In this document: one piece after another, positions 24,001 through 36,079 of the stretch | How positions within the stretch are numbered: the stretch's first letter is position 1 | Layout: each line of letters begins with the position of its first letter | DNA from: Carya illinoinensis | Lineage: Eukaryota > Streptophyta > Magnoliopsida > Fagales > Juglandaceae | Direction: 5' to 3' | NCBI RefSeq assembly: GCF_018687715.1 | Contig: NC_056765.1 | Location: forward strand, 9,288,501-9,352,500 | DNA: 64,000 nucleotides | Made by a program: the position numbers and the translations under genes | The notes under the pieces: generated by a model | What the model saw: only the letters and a program-made list of their open reading frames with translations | What the model was told of the DNA's origin: nothing | Database searches by the model: none

Positions 24001-27000
24001 AATCTACCTTCAATACGTATCCAAAATTTATCCATTTAATCCTTGGTAACACAAAAGTAGGCTGGAAAAACTTTCAGCCTATAAGTTAATATGAAGTGGA
24101 CTCCATTCTGCTTTGATATATTTAAATGGATAGGACAGCTTTGAGCAATGTAGTTTGTTTTTCAAATTGCAGAAGAAGTTGCATGGGTGACGACGATCGA
24201 GAAGGTAGTTGAAATCAGGTAATTATATTACTGCAAGACACACACTAACCTATGATGCATGAGTAAAAATGGGGAGGTGGGATATGCTTGCGCAAATGAT
24301 TTTAGCTATTGGCACAACATGATTTATAAAAAGTGTATGACTTATAACTGAAACCAATTAGGCAATCATATTACAACTTCATGCAATATGCATGACAATA
24401 TGAGAGAGTAATCAGGATATAGGGAGCACAAGAACAATCCCTTACAACAAATTATCCAAACTCTTATTATTTTTTCAATTGCATCACTTAAACAACACGC
24501 GTTGAAATCTAGCATTTATTATTTGTATGATTCTTAACTATTGATAATCATTTACTTTGTATGCTATAGGCCCAGGACATAGATATAAAAAAATGGTCAT
24601 GCCAGTCATCTACGTAGCATAATATCAAATGGGAAGGGCAATGAAAAACACGATAGGATTTAGCTCTATATGTTCTACATGGTCTTAGTAGAATAGGATC
24701 ATTAGCCTCCTAAAGAGGGATACAGAGTTGCGAGGGAAGATATAGATTTAGCCCTTTGCTTATTTGCATCCAATCATGGACAGTTTGTAAAGCAGCATAT
24801 GTAGAATGAATTTCCATAAATCCTATTTAGCTGGGGTATGCATATTTCTATGGAAAATTGATATTATTAGAAGCAAGGAAAAAAAAATACAAGTTAAAGT
24901 TGCTTGAGTGGCCAACAGAAGAATTCAAGTTGGGTATAAAGAATTCAGGAAAATGTGAGAGCAAGGATTTCTTGCACAAATTGTAAGTGCACTGTCATTG
25001 ACTTATTTTTATTGGTTCTACATATGAGTATTCTTTATTGTGTAATTTAAAAATCTGCTCCAAAATACTAGAGGAAGGGCAACGACATTAAAGAATTCAG
25101 TCCAATCGACTAGTATATGCATGACCCTATAATATCATCTTAAGTTTGTCATGAAAATGATTGAATCATATCATTCATTACACAACTACAAACCCTACGA
25201 GATGCGTGGATTATGCAAGCTAGCAAGGAAAAATAGCAGGCAAACACAAAGCTTAAACCACAATAGTATGACATACATGTGCACATACACAAATGAGCAT
25301 GCTCAAACCAATGGAATCATAAAGCAGCATAGAGATTCATTTGGAAGAGTCACTTAAAATGTCGACAATAAGTTTTAGGAAGAATTATTATTGCATATAA
25401 TCTTTGTCAATCTTTTACTAGTCATCAGCTCAATGTTTCATATTCATTATTTAATCATTCAAGGGAGACGCTAGAAAGCATCCATATGCTGAGACTTTTC
25501 TTCCAAGCTTCACCATTAGTCCCCTTGTTGCTAGTGAGGATGAGAGGTTTATATAAGAATCGGCCTACTAATAGCAGGTAGGCAACTTTTTTTTTTTTTT
25601 TAAAGTTGGAGACTGGGAGTCACCTCCATGTTCCCATAATTTCTAATTACTAATCTCATTTTGGGTGTAGGTATTCGAGCTTGAGGAAATGGTTTTACTT
25701 AGAACACTAGCCGAATGGGAACATTAGATTAATTTAATACCGCAATAAGATTTGTCTATTCTGCCTTGTATAATTAATGCACCTATGAGAGACAACACTT
25801 TTGGTGTTCCAAATATTTCTCTAGTTTGTTATGTAGGTGGGAATGCCATCTTTTTGCACAAAAATGATTATTTACATGGCAAGTTGTGGGCAAGCAAAGA
25901 TCCTTTCAGACAAGAATAAGAATGTACAAGTACATAGGCAAACCAAAAATAAAAGCTCCCAAAAGAAATTCATATAAAAAATTTCAAAATAAAATAAAAC
26001 AAAAAACAAGCTAGAGACCAAACAAGACAAAACAAACCCAATGCCACCCAGGAAAAAAAATATAATCACTAAATTGAGATCGAAAAAACAGAAGAATAAA
26101 AACAAATAAAGCATCAGGTAAACACTCCATAAGGTAGGAAGACTTGGTTGACTTCATCAAAATATTTTTGATGTTAGAGTACGTTTAAAAAAGTGCTACT
26201 TCACTTTGAATTAGTAACAATTGGAACTTTAAACTTACCAAAAGGTTAGAAATTCTGGTCTTTACATAGGAGTGTGCATGATTTCTTATGCATAGACACA
26301 TTCAACTTAATGGATCCTGCATGCGCACTCCTCACAGAAAATAGGAGAAATATTTCAGTCTAAGTTCATTAGGACAAATTGAAAGGAAGAAAAAAAAATG
26401 CAATGGAGCAAATGGGATCCACTCCCACTGATGGGGGTTCAAAATGTTTTAGAGTTCCCTCTCTATTGCATTACATATGTGAAATGTCATTGACCATTCA
26501 AAAAGGTGAGCAACTCAACAACAAAACTAATAAGGATTCAATCAATTTGAACACTGAGTCTTTTTAACAATAATAAAAAACAAACTATTTTGTCGAGGAA
26601 ACTTGCTTGATAATAAGATCTTGAGATTATCATTGCATACATGTCAACAAAAAGAAGTCCAACCAAGAAACCTTTTTAGTGTGGTTATCAATTTGTTAGA
26701 AGACTTGCAAGCTATGAATCAAGTATTAGTTTCTACAAATTTTCTCAAAGATTTGATATAAAAGGTAAGAAGCATATCTAATGATAAAATAGTAAGCAAA
26801 GCCCACTTTTTGTTCTATATATGAACTGAGTCAAACAACTCAAATCCAATTGTCCAATATTGGATTACAAACATTATTTTCTCGAGAAAGCTTAGCATGA
26901 AACCTGACAAATTTGTCCATATCAAAAGTTACTACTTGCTTGTGATTGTTCCATAAATCAGGCTCAGATTTTAGTGATCATTACCTAGATTGAAATGAAT

Positions 27001-28112
27001 CCCTTTGAAAGAAATGCAACCACAAGTAACAAATACAAGCAAAGATAAGTTAGTCGACTAACTTCAATGCTATTATGTTAGAACTTAATTGCATTGTAGT
27101 GCACAAAAGCAATCAAACAACATTGTTTGTTGTCATCCTTAAGCATTACGTATGTAAAAGGCTTCTGACACCTTTGTTTCATAATTTTTGCCACCATTTG
27201 ATTGGCACGTTGAGTTTACACAGGTAGTAAACTTTGGAATGGATTTGACCATTTAACCAATAATAACATATTGATGCGTATGATTCATATCCATTAATGC
27301 AAACATAAGACATTTATTTTTATTCAAAAGAGTGAGCAATGTTTCCTTCCCTCATCATGTTATTAAAATCAAGATTTTGTAATTTGGTTTATAATTACAA
27401 GGTAAAGGCATGAAAGTCCTGCAGCGCACGATTCCTCGACAAGCTTAGACCGAAGCTATCTAGACCTTTGATCCCCCATAAACCTCAATAGCAAAAATTA
27501 TATTCCTATAATCCTTGTTCCTATTCATGTCAATATAATCATTTAATTAGAAAAATATCAGTGTGAACCGTATAAACATAAACTGGCTGAGAATTTGTTG
27601 ATTCATCACAAATTTGATCAGGAAAGTGATAAAAAAAACATGAAGCTGTTTATTTCGCCTAATAATGAGATTTCGTGATCCAAAGGGCCCCAAAGGTTGA
27701 AAGCTAAATAACAAAGTAGAGAGACTCAATTCAAGTCTCTCTATGAGGTGTGTATTAAAACATATTAATGGTAGTAATTTCTAGAAGTACTGATATTTCT
27801 TGAAAAAAAATTAATGCAAATGACTTGTCAAAAGTGATGTAGTTCAAAAAATATTGTAAGATGATCTGGATGCTTGCAGTAATGATATGAATTTGTTTAT
27901 TTCAAAATTTATGTAAAATCTTAGAAAAATGCACATGCATGTTTTCTTAGATAGAAATTTCTAGTCAAAACCTAGTCTTAACCCCCCATTACACATCACA
28001 GCAAAACTGATAGAAACAGAGGACGATAGCAAAACAAGGGTGACAATGGAAAAGAATGTTGCAAATTTATACCATTTATATCAATTCCAAGTACTCCTCG
28101 CGGTGGATCACA
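24001..28112. other. AT-rich stretch right of TNP2, no gene recognised
   Basis: No conserved protein segment was seen on either strand; the longest open frames (about 80 codons) are low-complexity. Part of this may be the 5' end of the CACTA element. A T-tract sits at 25,589-25,602. Confidence 0.5.
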
Positions 28113-28907
28113 CACTACAACATTTTGGCCCTTTTCCTACCATTTTTTTTCCAACGAATAAAAACTCGTAACAAATGTACACCAAATATTAGCCTTTATC
28201 AGCATCAGTTGTGTTTCTAGAATTTGGCCGCATCTTTGTCAATAATACCCATTATTATCGGCAAAAATAATAAGTTGCATATAGTGTTGTCCTAACTAGT
28301 CAGTTGCGGCACAAATGACTTCTGTTATCACCATATATAATTGTCGTAAAATCATTCCACTTTATTTTCAATGGTAATTCTTTTGCTGCAGATGGTTTTT
28401 CGCCGTTATAACTGGGCTATATAAATACCCACTTTTTGCAATCTGTGGAACTTTTTCTTCTCTCTTTGGTCGGTTTCACTAGTTAGGGTTGTATCACTTT
28501 GGGCGAAACACACAGGGTGCATTTGTTTAAGTCCCTGTCATCTTCAAGCATCATTGCTTCCACTAACACTATTCAAATCAACAACCACAAAATTGTCGGG
28601 AACCTAGGGTTTTTGGTACTTTGTGGATTGGAGTTTCTGCATTTATGACATTTTGGGAGATCAAGCTATCCCTATCAATTGCTGCTCAGTCCTTTGATCA
28701 TTTGGGATTTCCTAAAACGTCCCAAAAATCAAGTCAATTTTAGTTGCTTAAGCTAATTTATATATATGAATTGTAACTCTTTGAAACAAGTGATGATAAT
28801 TTATCTTAATAATAGATTAGCGTTTCAAATATTAAATCAAAATTTAAACCCACAAATATGTAAGAGGAAATGGCTTCTTTAAAAAAAAAAAAACCGATGT
28901 ATTAATT

Positions 28908-28971
28908 ACTTAGTCATATACAAATCTCTTACTGTACCAACTTAGTCATATACAAATCTCTTACTGTACCA
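28908..28971. repeat. 32-bp exact tandem duplication
   Basis: ACTTAGTCATATACAAATCT followed by CTTACTGTACCA occurs twice in a row (28,908-28,939 and 28,940-28,971). Confidence 0.9.
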
Positions 28972-28984
28972 AATATCTATGAGT

Positions 28985-29290
28985 TAAAAAACTGAAAACA
29001 ACTTTACCGGCGATTATTAAATCATTGGGAAAACTTTTACCAGCGATTTAATAATCGCCGCGATTGAGTTAAAAAACCAACAATACCTTTCCTAGCGATT
29101 TTATAATCGGTGGGAAAGCTTTTCCCAGCGATTTAATAATCGCTGCCATTGAGTTTACTAACCAAAAAAATTCAATAGCGGCAATTATTAAATCGTTAGG
29201 AAAGGTTTTTCGGTTTTATAACTCAATAGCGGCTATTAGAAAATCGCTGGGAAAACTAACCTTTTAGCGGCGATTTTTTACTTCCATCGC
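28985..29290. repeat. array of inverted and direct TAATCGCTGGGAAA-type motifs
   Basis: Seven or so copies of CGATT(A)TTAAATCG(C)TGGGAAA-like units alternate with GCGGCGATT and inverted AATAATCGCCG forms. Several pairs could fold into hairpins. Confidence 0.7.
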
Positions 29291-29500
29291 AGTATATCAG
29301 AAGTAGAAGACTAGTACTGGCGAAGTTGTAGCGAGTTTAAACTCCTTCCTTTAACATTAGTGGTTAAATAATTAAGTAAGCAAACGTGTTGCTATTCATC
29401 TCAGATTTTCTAAGCTCTATTTAAGGAGTTGATCATATAAAAATACAGTATTTAAGATATAGAATACTCTAACCACAAAGTAATTATACAAAATTAATTT

Positions 29501-29588
29501 TACAAATTGATATAGTTTGTCAGATTGTAAAATTATTTTTATTGTAAAACAGATTTGATGGATTACATAAAATCACGTCAATTTGTGG
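29501..29588. repeat. palindromic MITE family 2, copy 1
   Basis: Left end TACAAATTGATATAGT and right end ACGTCAATTTGTG are inverted around TGTAAAATTATTTTTATTG. Same build as 38,551-38,648. Confidence 0.65.
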
Positions 29589-29702
29589 GAGTAATTTTGT
29601 ATAATCTTTTTATGGTTGCAGCACTCGTCTTTAAGATATGGCATACCAATCAGTATGACTGAGGATTAAAAATTGATCTAAATGAAGAGTAACGACGTTC
29701 GT

Positions 29703-29812
29703 CACTATAAGAAAACTGCTTATTTGTAACCAGTTATTTTTTATGAAAATGATTATTTTTTACTAAAATGAATATATGTTCGTCACAAATACTAATTTTT
29801 TTTTTTGTAGTG
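29703..29812. mobile_element. 110-bp CACTA-like MITE
   Basis: It begins CACTATAAGAAAACTGCTTA and ends TTTTTTTTTTGTAGTG. The ends pair over roughly 30 bp, including TTATTTGTAACC on the left against GTCACAAATACTAA on the right. It lies 370 bp right of the larger CACTA-like unit. Confidence 0.6.
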
Positions 29813-30864
29813 CATCATTCTTATAATTAACAAAGCTATAGGATAAGGTATTTAATTCATTTGAATGATAATGGAAACAAGAATTATGACAGGGAGAGAT
29901 AAAAGTGTCAAAGCCTTTTTTTTTTAAAGGTGGGAGAGGAGTAGACCAGAAAAGTAGATGAGAAGATAAGGTGATTGGCGTGGCATTGGCGTCTGCATGT
30001 CTCTGTTTGAATATTATCCCATGTGACTCTCTCGACGTTTTCTCTTTGTTGGCTATTCCCTTAATGCCAAAGTACAATCACGTCCAGCCTTCTTATATGT
30101 CTCTCTTTTTCCTCATGATCTCTCTTTTTCCTCATGATCACTCAGAAAAAGGCCACGCAAACATATTTAAAGATTCGTCCTCATGCACCTCATTATCTCA
30201 AGCTTAATTAGTAATTTCTAACCCCAATATTGTATATATATTTTTAGGCAATTTCGCCAAAAAGGCTATTGTATGAAAATGGACCATATCGGCCTCTACA
30301 AGCTGGTAAAATTGATCATGGGCAATGAGTTCATTAATGTCTGAAAAGTGATAAACTCGCATCACTTTTTACAATATTTTACATAATAATGTTATGAGAA
30401 GTGATAATTTTCACATACTATTATTTTTTTCTAGTAGAATAGTGGGGAGGGTTGGCCAGTGTAGTTTCTCCCTTTAGACGTGTGACTATAAGGGTCCTCA
30501 TTCACTGCGGCATATTCGATTTGAGTCATAACTATTGATTCTGGGTGAAGCAACCCATGCCATCATTGCATCCCACCAAAGTGCCAGCATGAAAATTACT
30601 CAAAGATTTTAGTTCACAAGTTTTATTAAGACAGCCATTTCGAACCTATAACCTAAGATAAACGAGGAAAGAACGATCCCTTAACCTTTGCCAACTGGAC
30701 TACCACCTTGTGGTCATAATACCATTACTTGCAAAACTGTAAATAAGTTTTGAAACATCTGGAGCACAAAGATTGTGCATGGTTGCTCTAGCCTAGTTTC
30801 ATCAATATATACCCTCACCCACATCAAATGCCCCATTATTGTGGAAAGTTTTATACGCAAAGTT

Positions 30865-30888
30865 GAGAGAGAGAGAGAGAGAGAGAGT
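30865..30888. repeat. (GA)n microsatellite
   Basis: About twelve GA units in otherwise unique AT-rich sequence. Confidence 0.9.
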
Positions 30889-31408
30889 CAATACCATCAA
30901 TTGACATTTCTTATTTTTCTTTTGAGCTAAGGATCGAGAGATACCCCTTCATGTCCATTGGCTTGTTCCTTTTGTGCTTACATGAATCAAGTTAATTTCA
31001 TTTCCTCCATGCTAGTTTCATTCATAATTGGTTCTTTTTCACTATGTTGCCAAATATAGTGCCTAAATTGGCGTTTTCTTTTTCGCAGTTTTGTTTGTTT
31101 GATGCTCTCTTCCTAAATAATACATTATATATAATGTAGCCAATAATGCTTAATTTTTTCTTCGGTTAGCTAGACCCTTCTCACAACTTCGATCCATGCA
31201 AAATGGGGTACGGACCGTCTATTTCTGCTAGGCTTATCATGAATTTATTAATCTTTGTAACAGCAACCCTGGTTGCACATTTTTTATTCGCTTCTCTTGA
31301 TTTTTTTTTACTCATCTCATAATTAAAGCATTTTGGGATCCTCATTGTTAATTAATATTGATTAAGGTTTAAATTTACAGCAACAAATAAATTTTGAAAA
31401 ACTAAATC

Positions 31409-31513
31409 CATAAACTGATATAACTTCATAAATATAGTACATTAAATTTACTTTATAATAAAAATAATTTTATAATATAGTATATCGCATTAAACCACAT
31501 CAGTTCGTAAGTT
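31409..31513. repeat. palindromic MITE family 2, copy 3 (diverged)
   Basis: CATAAACTGATATAACTTCA is mirrored by ACCACATCAGTTCGTAAGTTT around a TTATAATAAAAATAATTTTA core. Confidence 0.55.
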
Positions 31514-32091
31514 TATTTTTATTAAATTTCTTTATAGTTAAATCAATTTTATTAAATATTTTTCCATAAATAATATGTTGGATACAAAACAAACTGGGGT
31601 CATTCCATTGGAAGTCTATCACCATGAAGAGATAATGCAAATTAACTCCACTTAAAAGATGAAAGTAATATAAGGCAAGTTGACTCAACTACTTCAAAGA
31701 AGAGAAGAGACTTCTACGAAGGGAGGGAATCTTTACAGATTTTGTGGGTTTAGACTTCTATAGGCATCTGATCCCCAAGATTTTCTTTGTCTAATGAAGG
31801 AGTCTTATTCAATCCCTGAAAACTCTAATTTTTTTTATTATATTGAGAGATATGTAAAGCAATAAGAGAAGGTACAAATAATCAAATATGGTCAATTTCA
31901 TCTCCAAATGATCCGTAAATATTGACTTATGTCAAATTACATAAATATCTATGTCTATATATTTATATTTTATATGCTTTATATATTGTTTATTTTCTTA
32001 GAATATGGTATTGACTTTCAAATCATCATCGTGAGCTGTTAAACCATATTGTCAGGCTGGAATAAACCAAAAAATACATCAACAAAATCCA

Positions 32092-32131
32092 CATACATAC
32101 ATACATACATACATACATTCATACATATGTA
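32092..32131. repeat. (ACAT)n microsatellite
   Basis: About eight to nine tetranucleotide units, the last ones degenerate. Confidence 0.9.
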
Positions 32132-33285
32132 TATATTTATGATCGATATAAACCAAATAAAGATTAAAAAAAAGCTGGAAATAGATACCAAAGACTGATT
32201 GATAGGAAATTAGAAAAGCGTACGTACGAAATGAAAACACAAATCAAGCTCTTGATTTCATTGCCTCAACTAACAGCTAAAAACAGAGCTGAAACCGCAG
32301 GCAATTGCAGCCGTTGGATCTAGCAGCGCTGTCACCATCACTACCACCTGTCTTTCTCCCCGATGGGGCAAGATTCATGCAGTTGCATTAGAGCTTCGAC
32401 CCCTCCCACTAGGCTACTTCTTGTCCTAGGCTCTGTCATTTTGGACCGCCCGTTTCTCACCCACCAAAACGCTCATATTTTATTTTTATTTTAAAAAAGG
32501 TTTTATTTACAAGTTTTTATATTACCTATCATTTAAATGATAAAAATTAATATATATAATAAAATCTTATTATTTTATTATATATAAAATTTATATAAAA
32601 TAAAAAATATTTTTTTATTTAAATAATAAGATTTGATTTGTAAGATTTAAATTTTAAATCAAATTATATTATATAAATACTTTACTATCTGTGTTCTATA
32701 CATCAATTTGAGAATATAATTTTTTATTTTAATATGTCTTTTGCTTAACTTTTAAATTTTATTATATAAGTATCTACAACTTTATGGGTGTGCAAACATC
32801 AATATTTTAGGACATAAATGATATGAGAGTGTAGTGTTAATATCTTGATAGTTTATACCTCAAATGACCATAATAGCCCTCATGAATTCCTTTGGTCATT
32901 TTTGTTCATTTTGAATTGAATATCTAAGTATGTTAATTAATGATTAAGGTTGATCATCAGCTCTTGCTTCAAGTTTTCACTTCAGCCTCACGGGAGAACG
33001 TTCTTAATACTAGATAATATTTTGGTCATTTTAGTGGAGTTGCCTTTCTATTTGAATTGAATAATTATATATACAAACTTCAAAGGTATAAATTTTGTGC
33101 ATATTGTTTTTATAAAAAAGTCGATCTTATTATAATAAAAAAATATGAAAAATTCCTTTTTTTAGTAGACTCTATTTTTTATTAAAAAAAAAAACTTTCT
33201 ACGAAATTTATAACTTGTCCTAATGTTAGTGGTCACTGGTTTCAATTAGATTACCAATCACTAAAACTTCATTATCATTCGATAA

Positions 33286-33715
33286 TTTTTTTTAAGAAGA
33301 AGACGGTACCTTAATTTTATTGATAACTCTCATTTATGACGGAGAAAAATCTTGATTACAACAGGATACCTAAAGGTTACAAATAATAATAAAAAAGAAT
33401 CCAAACCCATGTATGTATCAAAAAAATGCAAGACCCAAAACAAAACTACAAAATATTAAAGGCAAAATTCTAATAAATACAAAACCAAAATAACAAAACA
33501 TACCTGCATTAAAAAGTCAAGATAAGGAAAAACCTAAAGCATACTTGTTATTGACCGTAAATTACGTGGAAACTGTTGATTCATGCAAATAGCTCTCAGA
33601 ATGTCTTTAGAAAGATTATTTTTATTATTAAAGAAGAAATCCATACCTTTAGTGCCCATTTTAGCTAATTTGTCAACAACGTAATTTGTTTCCCTAAATG
33701 TATGATGAAAAAATC
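33286..33715 (-). mobile_element. 5'-truncated LINE, 3' end with RNase H tail and poly(A)
   Basis: On the minus strand the frame 33,698-33,534 reads FRETNYVVDKLAKMGTKGMD and then a Asn/Lys/Leu-rich end to a TAG stop, matching the C-terminal RNase H-like (RVT_3) part of plant L1-type LINE ORF2. About 240 bp of 3' UTR follow, ending in an A-tract (plus-strand T-run 33,286-33,293) preceded by a CTTCTTCTT stretch. The 5' side is cut off near 33,715, as is usual for LINE insertions. Target duplications could not be identified. Confidence 0.75.
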
Positions 33716-35340
33716 TTTACAACTTCCCAACACCCCAACATCCCACCTTTTTTTTAATTTTTATTATTTTATCTTTTATCAAATATTTAATATATAAATA
33801 ATGAATAAAATAATTAAATTAATTTAAAAAGAATAAATTCAAAAAAGATATTAAAAAACTGAAAAAATGTGGAATGTTGGAGTGTTGGAAGATTGTGTAA
33901 CCAAACCCATGTATGATATAGCCTCGACCCTCACCACCCTCGATCGAATTGTAAATCTTGCCTCATTCTAGTACCTCTTACTTAGTCAATGAACTTGTCC
34001 ATTTTTCTTCTACCAATTAACCATAAGTTTCTAATCAAATTCAAGCTTTATATGGATTGAAAAAAATCTATTAATTATCTATTTTTTATCATATTTTTAT
34101 CATTTTATAATATGATATTAGATAATAAATTTAAAAATAAAATATAATAAATAATCTCTAATTATTTAATATTACATCATAAAATAATGAGAGAATAATA
34201 AAAATTAAAATAGTGAGTAGAATTATTCATATGGTTATAATCATTTAAGTACATAATTTAAGATCGTCTGAAAGGGTTCTAATCTAGTCATACGATAATG
34301 AATAATGTTAAATATAAATTTTAAATAGATAAGTTATGTATAGACACTTTGTAAAAAGTGGTTCTTATTAAAAAAAAAAAATCCTATATATTTTCAAAGT
34401 GAGATTTATTTCGTTATAAAGTACAGATTTATCTATTAAAAACTTATACAATTCATTTTTACGTCATAATTCATCACGAAAAACCCGAGGTTGCTTCCGT
34501 AAGATTAATAAACAAACAACGACAAGCAAACAACCACGACAGTGACGACACAATCTCCCAAAAGGAAAAGAAAACATGATACCTCGTCAGTAATTAAACA
34601 GACACGTGTCGCCAAAGCAACGGGAGAGAGTCGGTGATGTTCACGAATTTTAACCAAGGTGCTAGCTGTCTGTATGAACATGTGGCAGTGGCACAAAGAG
34701 GGTGGCCATATGGATTCTAGGAGTCCGTGAAAATGGCCGCGCTGGACTCGATTTCTTTCCCCTCCTTGAACGCCCAAACCTTCCCCTCTCCTTTCACTGC
34801 TGACTCGGTTAGCTACTCGCCCACCATCCTCCACGACATCCCGTGATTCATCCATAGCCTGACATTTTTCGTTCAAAATAGAAACAGAATAATCACACAT
34901 TATTTTTTTAATAAAATAATAAAAACTATTTTAACTATAAAATTATTACGTAAAAATGTAGTTCAGTAATATTTATATTATAAATTTTTTTATTATAAAA
35001 TAAATTTAATGTATTATAAAAATTTTTTTATAAAATAAAAAATTCTAGTAATTTGTGCAGAGTATACCTAGAAGGTCAAAACAGTATTTATATGATATAT
35101 TTTAATTTTAAAATATATAATAACTCTTTCATCAAATCTCTATGTATCGTACTACTTCTCAATCAAATAATAATATTTGTTACTTTAATACATTTGAGTT
35201 TCGACAATCATTGATAAGATTATTTTTATTTTTATTTTTTAAAGAAATGTTTATGAATTTTCTTAAATAAATGTAAGAAATTGTCAAATACGAAAATTTA
35301 TCATTTTCCCTAAATTTTAACAGGACAAAGCCAAGTCCGA
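33716..35340. other. spacer upstream of the TPR gene
   Basis: Mostly AT-rich, with a GC-richer island at about 34,500-34,860 that contains a palindromic G-box. No assignable gene. Confidence 0.5.
34601..34610. promoter_or_regulatory. palindromic G-box/ABRE-like site
   Basis: GACACGTGTC is a perfect palindrome containing CACGTG, a core bound by plant bZIP and bHLH factors. It lies about 0.8 kb upstream of the TATA box of the TPR gene. Confidence 0.4.
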
Positions 35341-35428
35341 TACTTTATAATCCGGCGGATACGGTATACCGTATATAAACAGTATACCCCGCGATATTTT
35401 TATTAGAACGGAGACTTTTGGCCTTGCA

Positions 35429-35436
35429 TATAAAAG
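35429..35436 (+). promoter_or_regulatory. TATA box of the TPR gene
   Basis: TATAAAAG in CTTGCATATAAAAGGACC. Transcription would start near 35,460, leaving a leader of about 600 nt before the chosen start, possibly with an intron (donor GTAAGT near 35,549, acceptor TTTTTCAG ending 35,879). Confidence 0.65.
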
Positions 35437-35441
35437 GACCC

Positions 35442-35460
35442 CCTCTCAATGGTTGAGAGG
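35442..35460 (+). other. perfect 8-bp hairpin next to TATA box
   Basis: CCTCTCAA, loop TGG, TTGAGAGG. It sits 6-24 bp past the TATA box, at or just before the presumed transcription start. Confidence 0.6.
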
Positions 35461-36079
35461 AAGCGTTAGTACTTCGCTTTGAGAGTTTCACCGGAAATCT
35501 TTGCCGGAGCTTTATCGGGAAAATCCATCCAAGCTTGTCAAAGCTTCGTAAGTAACGTTTGGGAAAATCTTTCCTTCTTGGGGGCCTCACTGTCATAGGT
35601 TTTCGTTTACGTGTGAGTTCGTCTTGGTTGGAGATTACCTGATATGATTTTCATGCGAAATTAGTGACCACCCATGGAAAACGAACCCTCTATTAGTTTA
35701 TTATTATAGGGCAAAAAGATATTGTTTTTTCCAATTTATAATTTCGGTTTTCTTCGAGTTTTTCCGGGAAATTCTGGTGTTCTTGTGGGAAATTGATCTT
35801 AGAGTGGGATTTTTGGCGTGGAAATGGGGTAAAGGGTTTGAATTGTAAACTTATTCTGTTGGTTTCGTTGATTTTTCAGGTTAAGAGTGAGGTTGAAGGA
35901 AAAAAGGCGAAGAATTTCTTGGATCTGATTAAAAAAAGTTGGAAATTTCTGGTTGGAGGAAGAGAAATTTCTCTTCTCAAAACGAGGTCTTTTTGTCTGG
36001 GACTTCGACTCCTTTGAGATTTCTGAATCCCTTGCGACTTTGCTTTTTTTCTTTTTGCCTTTTGCTCTCCTTTGGAGAA

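Larger units (their letters stand above)
28113..29333. mobile_element. non-autonomous CACTA-like element, about 1.2 kb
   Basis: The left end reads CACTACAACATTTTGGCC, and the right end GGCGAAGTTGTAGCG is its imperfect inverse. The right 300 bp (28,985-29,290) is packed with a TAATCGCTGGGAAA-type motif in both orientations, the usual subterminal arrangement of CACTA elements. There is no coding capacity. A 3-bp target duplication is not clear and the right terminus has one mismatch in the core (GTAGCG), so limits are provisional. Confidence 0.55.
29813..33285. other. AT-rich intergenic spacer
   Basis: No gene was recognised. It holds a 20-bp tandem duplication (about 30,101-30,140, TCTCTTTTTCCTCATGATC), a (GA)n tract (30,865-30,888), one palindromic MITE copy and an (ACAT)n tract. 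A GC-richer segment at about 32,270-32,460 has no recognisable coding or RNA signature. Confidence 0.55.

Noticed and set aside
34505..34900. 131-codon ORF on the minus strand upstream of the TPR gene
   Set aside because: Mixed low-complexity composition with no recognisable domain; likely a by-product of the GC-rich island.
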